DNA of 64,000 nucleotides from Strigamia acuminata (taxonomy: Eukaryota > Arthropoda > Chilopoda > Geophilomorpha > Linotaeniidae). How positions within the stretch are numbered: position 1 is the first letter of the stretch; each line of letters starts with the position of its first letter. The translations under genes and the position numbers were made by a program. The DNA is taken from NCBI GenBank assembly GCA_949358305.1, contig OX442322.1:4774001-4838000 (forward strand), written 5' to 3'. The notes under the pieces are model-generated. The model had not been told where the DNA came from. It made no database searches and saw nothing but the letters and a program-made list of their open reading frames with translations. Below, in pieces: positions 49,001 through 56,350 of this stretch.

Positions 49001-50102
49001 CAATGACAGGGTTGTTGTACCTAAGGTGCTACAGAGCAGTATTTTGACAGAGTTACATTCTGGACATCCGGGGATGGTCAAAATGAAATTATTGGCCAGG
49101 TCAATTTGCTGGTGGCCCCGCATGGATTCAGATATTGAGCGAATGGTCAGGGAGTGTGAATTGTGTCAAATCAATTTACCGGCTCCGGCTCGTGAGCGTA
49201 ATGTAGCATGGCCAACGCCTGCAGAGGCATGGGGGCGAATTCATGTAGACTTCGCTGGGCCCTTCTTTGGTCACATGTCTATTTTGTGTGTGGATGCAAA
49301 ATCCAAATGGCCGGAAATTATTATGATGAAGGGTACGACAGCACGTGACACGATTGAGGTATTTGAGGAATGGTTTTCTAGGCATGGTCTACCTTTGCAT
49401 GTACATTCAGACTGTGGACCACAGTTCACAAGCGAGGAGTTTGTTCAATTTTTGGCAATGAATGGGGTGCGTCAGTCCCGTTCGCCACCTTACCATCCAG
49501 CGTTGAATGGGGCTGTGGAAGGATTTGTTGGTACTTTCAAGACAGGAATGAAGAAGTTTATGGCTGAGCCTGGAAACATTAAGCGTGCGTTGCGCCAGTT
49601 TTTGTCTAGTTATCGTACCACTCCTCATTGTACTAATTTTGTGACTCCAGATGCGTTATTCAGGGAGAAGGAGATGCGTACGAGGTTACATTTATTGCGA
49701 CCTAGGCGAGAGGACGAGTTGTCCACTCCAGTGGTGTGTAGGAAGTTTTCGATTGATGATTTGATTTATGCCAGAGACTACAGAAGTAGTAGTCGATGGA
49801 TTGCGGGAAAAATATTTAAGTTGTTATCACCTGTAACTTATTTAGTTCAATTGCATAATGGGGTATTTTGGAAGCGTCATGCTGATCAATTGCGTGGCCG
49901 AGTTGTACAATCTTTGAATGGTTCTAGTTCTTTTCAAGTTGAGGAGGACTGGGAACCTGGGAATGGAAATTGTGTTGTTGGTTCTGGTAATGAGAGTTCT
50001 GGGGTTGAACAGGATGCTGGAAATGATCCTGTAGTTGCATCTAGGCGATCAACTCGTGTTCGTCGTCCCCCAGCTCATCTCAGAGATTTTATTAGGGATT
50101 AA
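46074..50102 (+). CDS. gag-pol: GypE Gag-Pol polyprotein
   Basis: This is a single 1342-residue fusion starting MAQFIGQLSEYD. The same frame is open upstream but has no ATG. Gag has a capsid-like N-terminus (WDMYVEQLEQLFELN) and two zinc knuckles, CYACGSPDHFRDKC and CHNCGQKGHIRKFC. Protease is MEVDSGSSLTLID. RT has FSTFDFSDAYNQ and PFLDDVCATG as catalytic motifs. Its motif near the fingers reads KLAGLYNLTVN, where an Asp is usual before the aromatic. RNase H has TVDASPFGVGA, EGFAIIFGVK and ETDHKPL. Integrase has a zinc site (HSGHPGMVK, CELCQ), HVDFAGPF, HSDCGPQF and GAVEGFV. Having no frameshift between Gag and Pol sets it apart from GypA and GypB. Confidence 0.95.
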   Translation: MAQFIGQLSEYDVNSDWDMYVEQLEQLFELNAIEDKKVAILLGTIGSHGYKMLRDLCAPDLPKTKTYEELVTLMHDHQKPKPMVAAERFRFFRTTQLDTESVSAFVIKLKAAAEFCEFGQQLNDYLRDQFINGLRFENVQRHLLTVKGLTFQKATETALSMDTASKEVQKFHSKTENKDNTVHKIQDNKSGFYKKGKTDFKKKFSNSQDHSSGQKSDGNKQRRCYACGSPDHFRDKCRFKDSDCHNCGQKGHIRKFCHVRSTSHQLNQPSRDRGGASSGKQPAANSVRVDDDIFVPFHRVCHVRDTIVDPVFVDVNIEGVNLAMEVDSGSSLTLIDEQCFNTHFSKFKLNASPVRLRAFTGELLSLLGVFGVSVFFQGAHYSVQLHVVEGMKGSLLGRDWLDTFGLLKSIRGLVSEPKQVNAVDGVLPSPPLDLASAKVQLEEILASHKTVFSGGIGQCKGVQLHIPVDKNFQPIFLPARNPPLALRAKMEAEIDRLVEAGVLEPVQHARWATPVTPVEKSDGTVKLAGLYNLTVNKALPKVVYPLPRFEQITSTLADGEYFSTFDFSDAYNQWELDQESQEVMVINTHKGLFLVKRLFYGVSCAPALFQQSMEQLVKPVVKTQPFLDDVCATGRSVPEHLKVVDHLLTIFEEKNLRLNARKCKFFQDKVKFLGHVFSKDGYAPIPARIDGLVKAATPKNAGELHTYIGMINYYARFLPNLATVLEPLYFLLRQGVVWRWGKQQEQAIDGVRKLLASATFLVHFDPSKQTVLTVDASPFGVGAQLSQEDELGRKQTVAVASGLLNAAQRNYSQTDREGFAIIFGVKKFHHYLYGHNFILETDHKPLVSILGDKRGCNEIVAARLQRWCVFLNAYNFQIRHIAGKSNVVADGLSRLAINNVDFDDSDIPLHAVFRAQLESMPISAVVVRKRTLEDSILARVLLLVREGWPSGTIEVDLAPWHRVRKQLSVEDDCLFYNDRVVVPKVLQSSILTELHSGHPGMVKMKLLARSICWWPRMDSDIERMVRECELCQINLPAPARERNVAWPTPAEAWGRIHVDFAGPFFGHMSILCVDAKSKWPEIIMMKGTTARDTIEVFEEWFSRHGLPLHVHSDCGPQFTSEEFVQFLAMNGVRQSRSPPYHPALNGAVEGFVGTFKTGMKKFMAEPGNIKRALRQFLSSYRTTPHCTNFVTPDALFREKEMRTRLHLLRPRREDELSTPVVCRKFSIDDLIYARDYRSSSRWIAGKIFKLLSPVTYLVQLHNGVFWKRHADQLRGRVVQSLNGSSSFQVEEDWEPGNGNCVVGSGNESSGVEQDAGNDPVVASRRSTRVRRPPAHLRDFIRD

Positions 50103-50125
50103 GTGTTTGTCTGAGGGGGAAGAGT

Positions 50126-50253
50126 TGGAGTATATTGATTGTAACGCCATCTAGTGTTCTTGTATTGAGATTATGTATCTGTGTTCGAGATTAAAACTTG
50201 TTAACTTTGCAACCATCATGGAGTTCACTGCCTCGTGATTTCGGTATATTACA
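50126..50253 (+). repeat. 3' LTR of GypE (128 bp)
   Basis: It is identical to the 5' copy. The polypurine tract CTGAGGGGGAAGAGT lies just before it. Confidence 0.95.
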
Positions 50254-51436
50254 CAATAACCTCGGAATTATTCATGTCAACCCCGTGTGTTGACTCTGGA
50301 GGATTTTCTACAAGCAATTTAATTTCCTCATCACTAAATCTCCTTTCTTGTTTCAATTCTTTCGGTTTCTTATTAACCTCCCCCTCTGTCTCAGTCAGTT
50401 TCCCCTCGCTTAAGGATGTGGAGATTTCATCTTCCACTGTGTTCACTAAAGTGAGTTCCTCATAAATCTCTTCATCACTTGTGGCAAGTGTTTCTAAGTG
50501 TTTCCCCTCGTTTTTAATACTTTCACACTTATTCATGTCAACTTCTTCACTTAACGACAATGGGGGATTTTCTGGATTCAACAAGTCTAATGTTGAGGGG
50601 ACTTCTTGATGAGGGGACATTGGCACCCCAACCTTCGATGGAATTTCAGCTTCCAAACTCTCAATACAACTATCTAGGTTGACAAATTTCAGAGAGGGTT
50701 TCATTTCCCCCTCTTGCCAATTATTCCACTCATGTATTTTAACATTATTCGTTTGAAATACTCTATTTCTTTTCGGGTCCCACACCCGATATTTCCTCTG
50801 TGTATTCGAATATCCAACTAGAGCACCCATCCATGAACACTTCTGTCCATTTTTAACATGAAAAACCTCTATCCTTGACCCAATACACCTAAGGTGTCGC
50901 AAAGAAATGCATCTGTCATACAGTATATTGCATGGGGTTTTCCAATCTAAATCAATCCTGGGCACTCTATTTCGTAAATAGACCATTGTGTTGGCAATCT
51001 CCAACCACAAATAACTTGGAAATTTATTTTCTACAATTAAACTTTCCACCCCGTCTATGATATCTGAATTAGCCCTCTCGGAGATGCAATTAGCCATTGG
51101 GTTATCAGAATCTACATTATCAATTGTAATCCCGAAATTCTTCATTGTTTCTACCCATGCTGTTAATTCTTCTATAGAAAAATCTATCTCAGGGCTCAAA
51201 TAAACCTTATTCACGGTTCCTGTCAAGCATTTAATTTCATTTAACCAACTTTGAAATTCTATTAAAATGCTGTTTCTCTTTAATGGTCTAAACCATGCAT
51301 ACTTAGAACAATCATCAATTATAATGAGATATTCATCCCCAGTTGGGGCCCTCCAAACACTCAAATGTACAGCTTCTAAAGCTGTCCTGTCATTATCTCT
51401 TTGTGTTGGGTAAATATTTGCCTTTACTTTCTTCAC
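50254..51436 (-). pseudogene. CopD ORF, middle part: relic integrase
   Basis: It reads AVHLSVWRAPTGDEYLIIIDD, NKFPSYLWLEIANTMVYL, SLRHLRCIGSRIEVF and RKYRVWDPKRNRVF, collinear with CopG. The catalytic Asp and Glu positions are lost as in CopG (HLSVW, VYLSPEIDFS, ISERANSDI), so the loss is older than both copies. An acidic linker follows and is cut by GypE. The left part of the frame is shifted relative to the N-terminal half. Confidence 0.8.
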
Positions 51437-52604
51437 TTAAATACCCCATCCGGGTATGCCACAATGAGAATGGAAGAACCCTGTCTTTGTTAAACTTTCC
51501 ATTCCTAGAATTCTTTTTCTGGTTTTTAATACCGGAATTTAAGGGATCACTCTGTCTAATTCCTGTTGTCATACTTGACTTTTGGTTATTCAAACCCCTT
51601 TTAGACTTCCCTGGAATGTCCTTCAAAGAACCAATTCTATTCGGGTCCCCCTCTCTCTTTCTATTTCGAATCCGGTTCAAAAATTCCATTTTTGCAAATC
51701 TATTTGCATTTCTATTGTTCCGACTATCGCCATTAAGGGAGTCACCACTTTTAATTGTGGTTGCACAATCCAATTTGTTCAATTCCCTATTCTGTTCTAA
51801 AGGAGGAGGATTCTTTTTCCCGGTTTTTACAAAAACCCTTTGTCGATTCTGTCTACAAGAACCTTGAATGTTAATTTGATTAACTTTGTTCCCCTCGTTC
51901 CTTTTATTCCGAACCTGGTTCAAATGTTCCATTTCTGTCAATTTAGGCCTAGTTTCTTTCTTTATTTTAACAGAATTAAGGGGGTTACCACCTTTAATTG
52001 TGGTGAAATTCAATTCTTTATTTCCTTTTCTAATTTGAACCTTGTTCAAATATTCTAAATCCCCGTGTCCATGTTGGGATTTGATGTTTTGCACATCATT
52101 CATGGCATTCAAAATCATATTTGAATCAACCATGTTGCTGTTCTGATTACCATCACCAGTGCCCTGCACTTTGTTACTGCTAACCCCATTTGCTTCCCTC
52201 ACATGCATATGCATTGCACAAAGTGTCAAAACTAGATCACTAATGGCCCCTGCCATAACATCAATGTTTTCTGTTAATGCGCTCTTACAAACTAAATGGG
52301 TTAATAACAATACACTTTTGTCAAAATCAAAACACAAATCAAATTTTTCTTTTCCAAGAACACTAATTTTCCTTTTCAATTGTTCATTAAGTGTGTTACA
52401 CACTGCCTGTCCGTTAAAGACATTCTGTTCGTGTGTTTTCATCTCCAATTGTGCCTTGTGTGTGTCATCCATTGTCTGCTTGTTGCAGGCACTCACATTG
52501 TCTGTTAAAGACCTTCTTATTGCACAAAACGCTTGTTGCACGAAATTTGCACTACCAAGCCACAGCATACTCACTAACAAATTTAGTGATGGCACAAAAC
52601 ACAT
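51393..52604 (-). pseudogene. CopD ORF, N-terminal part
   Basis: It starts MCFVPSLNLLVSMLWLGSANF, the same hydrophobic N-terminus as CopG. It continues through the shared region THKAQLEMKTHEQNVFNG and degenerate repeats (EYLNKVQIRK, EMEHLNQVRN, KMEFLNRIRN) to FSLWHTRMGYLSEES. After a deletion the frame is lost. Compared with CopG it carries one or two more copies of the roughly 35-residue repeat. There is no Gag zinc knuckle and no protease DTGA motif. Confidence 0.8.
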
Positions 52605-54203
52605 TGCTTCAATTATTTGTAGCACTTTCACAAATTAACACTTTTCCACTTTGGAAAATTCACAAAAACACAATTTTCCCCAACCAAAATGAAGAAGAAA
52701 AATCACAATCCACCCCGGGACTTATCTCAATAAGTGAGACGCAAAACTCCACACAGTATTTCCCAAGTTCCGACCGGTGCGCCTGGGTCCGCGGGACACT
52801 TGGTGGCCAGAAATAGCCTGTGTGGAAATAGGATTCCGCTACTCGAATGAGTAAAGGGCGGAAAACAAACAAAGGGACCCCAAAACAAAACCTTAAATAA
52901 CTATACAAAGTTTCACGACAACCCAAAATAATAATACACTCAGTTGGCACGTTGTCTTCTTGTTTGCGGGATTTTCGCGTCGCAAAATCCCACGTAGACG
53001 CCGTTAAAACGTCGATCCGAATCATTGCAATTCACTTGTGCACCTGGCACAAGACTTATCCGGTCCCTTCGTTGCACAGATACCCGTCCCGGGCTAATCC
53101 GTGATCGGCGAATCTCAATTCGCACGTCGCGTGCGCCAAATGCTCGCAAAAATCGAAATGTCTTTGAAAAATTCTGTAACGTCGCTGAAACGTTAGTTGC
53201 ACACTCGTAGGACGTCTACACGACGTAAGTCCACGCTTGGATAATCCTACGACGAGCTGTGAACGATCATCGTTCGTTTTCACCAGACTGGCATGGACGG
53301 CGCCATCTTGGATTCGGCTGCACCGCACATCATGGTGAAAAATACATGAATAAATAATATTTTGATTCTTACTGTCCCTTTTGGCAATCCTATGCTTATC
53401 ACACGAAATTTCCTGTCGAATTCCGCTGATTCTCGACGCTTTATCGTCGAATGCAACGCCGCTTTCGTCGCGGCCGAAAAATGCTCGTTTCCGACGAAAA
53501 AACAATTCGATTTATTTTCAAACCGCTTCCTATCGCTTCCTGGGATCCTTATGTGGTCCCACGTTGTAATTTCCAGTGCTGAAGGACGTTGAAACTGGCG
53601 AAAACACTCGTAATGTGTTGGCGAAATATGTTCGCGCACGTCGCCAGTCAAAAATCCTCGGTTCGACCAAAAATTGTCCTCGAATCAACTCGAAACCGCT
53701 TCCAAACGATTCGCCGTGCCTTTTTGCACTAAAACGATGCCAAATCCAGCGTTGTAAACCGCTGGGCGACTTGGAAACAGTCTAAACACGGCCGCCAACT
53801 CGTATTGCGATGAGCGCCGCCATCTTGGAATTTCCCGTCATCGTGGATTTGAAATAACGAAAAACCGGTGTTAATTTCACTAAATAAATTCGATAAATAC
53901 TTTCTAATGTTCCTGCAGTCCAGGCAACTAATCCCACGATGATTCCAAGCTGTTTCGCCGCCAAATTCGTTGACAATCGCTTCTCACTGCTTCGGGTCGC
54001 AATTCGCCGACTTCGCTGCTTTACGAAGCACGCGAAACTCGCTCGTCCGGTCGGAAAAATCGTCGCTCTTGTGCTGCCCGCCGCTCCGGCAATTCCCGTC
54101 GACGCGTACAAGACGTTCCCGGCCAGAATTTCGTCGCGAATTCGATTCCGAGCGTTAAATTAACGTAGCATTCACCAAAACCATCCTCTGCTACCATTAT
54201 CAG
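52605..54203 (-). other. CopD primer-binding site and long leader
   Basis: The site AACCATCCTCTGCTACCA is at 54179-54196, followed in element order by about 1.57 kb of leader with no supported ORF. CGCCATCTTGG occurs at 53301-53311 and 53819-53829. It is nearly identical to 43451-44655 and an inverted homologue of the CopG leader. Confidence 0.8.
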
Positions 54204-54688
54204 TGTCCAAACCGTGGTGAGTGCATGTGAGAAGCCAAAAAGTCAGAATTGCTAAAACCACCATTCTAATCCAGTGGTGACTGACATCTTTATTTGTCAG
54301 AAAACAGAAAGCAAGTGTCATGACTTGAGATTTGTTCTTCTCAAGTCTACAAAACATAAAAGATGAGAACAAATCAATTCATAGTGATGGTTGATTTGTT
54401 CTTTACAAAACAAAGTAAATAATCAACATAAAACCAGCCTTAACAATGGATAAGCTGCTGGGGCAAACTAAACGATAAGAGCTCATCTGAGCAGACGACA
54501 CAAACGTTAACCATTGCAAAGCATGCGCCAACCGTAGCACCGTAACACGCGCAATACCAGTTAATAACAATCGGCGCTCGACATCGTGACAAGAATACAA
54601 TGGTAATGCAATGCGCCGTTGTCGCACTATGTCCAGAAACATGCGACATTTACAAGTTGGCATCATATGACTGCTCCAAATTCCAACA
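54204..54688 (-). repeat. 5' LTR of CopD (485 bp)
   Basis: It has the same length as 44656-45140, with a handful of differences (for example GTGACTGAC for GTGGCTGAC). GypC ORF3 coding sequence begins directly to the right. Confidence 0.88.
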
Positions 54689-55696
54689 GAATCACGGTAC
54701 CATCCTCGACGATGCCCATCTTGCGGGCGAATTGCATCGCGGGGTCGAAACGCGACAATTTCTTGCGTTTCATCTGAGTGTCCCGCGTGTCTGGCGCTAG
54801 GACGCGACGCTCCCCGGAAGATCTGCCACTCGACTTCGATCGTGCTTCTCTTGCTTCCTTCGCTTCTATTGCTTTGAGAGCGTGTTCGGGAAGGGGAATT
54901 CCCCGCGCTTCGCAGCGAGCGAAATACCGCTCTTTGCGGTCTTGTTTCCGCTGCTCGCGATGAGTCAGCGGACGTCTGCCGGCACGGGGACGAGAGACTC
55001 GCTCTTCGTCACCCGAAATCCAGACTTCTCGAGTCTCTTTACCGTCTTTCACCTGACGGTTCACAAACATTCTTGGTCTGTGATAATTCGCGGAGTCGCA
55101 CGGTGGCTGCGCTGACGTTCCGGCTCCATCGTTTACGGTCGAGTGCTTTTCAATGCACTGTTTCTTCGACCGACCCGGGGAGCGCGATTCGCTGCCCCCG
55201 GTTCCCTTGGAGCGCTTGCGCTTCCGTGGGAAATTGTATTTGGGGCCAAATAATGCAACTGCCACATTTCGGCTTGTGACGTGAGAATCCCCATTCTCGG
55301 TCGCCACTGTGGCGTAACTTCTCGCCGAATCTGCTCGCACCACAGATGTATGTCTGCGGTACTCATGCCTTCGTCCTGCAAGACACGCTCTGCAACCGCC
55401 GGCGCAGTGTCGATTAGCTGCTGGCGGTAGTGTTGGTACACTTCTTCGCGGGCCTCCTCGGTCTCGGCCGCTTGCCACGCGAACAACACATGCTCCTCCA
55501 CTGGCCTGCCGGAGTATTGGCTCGACAGGGCCGAGTGGAAGATTAGCGACTTTGGGTCGTCGCTGCGAGCTAACTCTGCAGCGACAACAGCTCGAACCGA
55601 CTCCGGAAATGCATCCAGGAGAGAGCAGTCATTTACCCATCGCTTGGCGAGGGCGCGCGAAAATAATACGCGAATTTGATACGGATTGGCATCGTC
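54689..55696 (-). pseudogene. GypC ORF3, middle part
   Basis: It reads on the minus strand from the CopJ duplication as DDANPYQIRVLFSRALAKRW, DDPKSLIFHSALSSQYSG and EEHVLFAWQAAETEEAREE to SQAEMWQLHYL. A small deletion shifts the frame near 55240-55255. It continues GPKYNFPRKRKRSKG, PRMFVNRQVKDGKE, LTHREQRKQDRKERYFARCE and FDPAMQFARKMGIVEDG, where CopD cuts it. It is closely similar to GypA ORF3 residues 35-390. The NLS-like basic cluster and the RKERYFARCEARG block are conserved. Confidence 0.88.
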
Positions 55697-56180
55697 TGAC
55701 GATGATAAGTGAAGTTGTCAACGCCGGGAAATAAACTGGAGACGAAACGAAAGTCATTTTGTGCCTGAAAACCGCACAAACGCGTCGGCCATCTTTATTC
55801 AGGCAAGAACAGGTGAGCAAGTGAATATGTACAGGTGTCGAGGCTATTTGCCCTCGATCTAAAAGTAGAACAAATCATCCTGATGGAAAGGTTGATTTGT
55901 TCTTTACATAACCAAAGTAAAGATAACTCAAAGCCAGCATTAACACTGGATAATGCACTGGGGGAAATAATAGATAAACTAAATCATAGCAGACGACAAC
56001 TCGAAATCCATTGTGAAACATGAGCCAACTGAAGTGCTAAGCATGTATTGAAACAATCCAAAGCAGTTGGCTCCCGATTTTGGGACATTAAACAATGCGA
56101 CACGAATTCCGCCTTTATCGCACTTAACCGGAAAAGGTGCGACGTTAACTACGTGAAATGAAAACTGCTTTGACCCAACA
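55697..56180 (-). repeat. 3' LTR of CopJ (484 bp)
   Basis: On the minus strand it runs TGTTGGGTCAAAGCAG...CATCGTCA. The polypurine tract is at 56181-56190 (minus strand GAGGGGGTTC). GGCCATCTTT lies at 55788-55797. Confidence 0.93.
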
Positions 56181-56189
56181 GAACCCCCT

Positions 56190-56350
56190 CTAAACAGTTA
56201 TCCATTTCAATCAAAAATGTGATCGCATAATGCGTCAAGACGTGGGCGGGAAACCCACTTGGTCAAAATGTCTGCGATGTTCAGCTCGGACTTTATTCCG
56301 ATCGAAGATGTAAATCCCCTTAACCATTTCCTTGCCCCAATCCTCATTGC
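56190..56350 (-). pseudogene. RNase H C-terminal tail left in CopJ, out of frame
   Basis: In the frame shifted from the main ORF the sequence reads ARKWLRGFTSSIGIKSELN, then IADILTKWVSRPRLD and DHIFD-stop. This is the standard Copia RNase H ending, as in CopH (NIADIFTKWLS). It overlaps the 3' end of the main ORF. It shows that CopJ derives from an element with a full RT-RNase H region and marks the right edge of the deletion near 56350. Confidence 0.85.

Larger units (their letters stand above)
45875..50253 (+). mobile_element. GypE: compact intact Gypsy with 128-bp LTRs
   Basis: The element is 4,379 bp with identical 128-bp LTRs (TGGAGTATATTG...TATATTACA) and perfect CAATA duplications (45870-45874 and 50254-50258). 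A single Gag-Pol ORF fills the interior. Identical LTRs and an intact ORF indicate a very recent insertion and a candidate active copy. The LTR is very short for a Gypsy element. Confidence 0.95.
44656..54688 (-). mobile_element. CopD: RT-less Copia-derived element, sibling of CopG
   Basis: The 5' LTR (54688-54204), tRNA-iMet site (54196-54179), long leader, ORF pieces (52604-45370 interrupted by GypE), polypurine tract and 3' LTR are all present. There is no RT or RNase H. The ORF matches CopG through the relic integrase but has a deletion with frameshift near 51400-51436. Insertion is in GypC ORF3, but the left flank is rearranged (tandem leader, then CopH), so no duplication can be checked. 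Confidence 0.8.

Noticed and set aside
43754-53311. Segmental host duplication of 43451-45140 and 53008-54688
   Set aside because: The duplicated unit is exactly LTR plus primer-binding site plus leader of CopD, so it is element structure, not host duplication.
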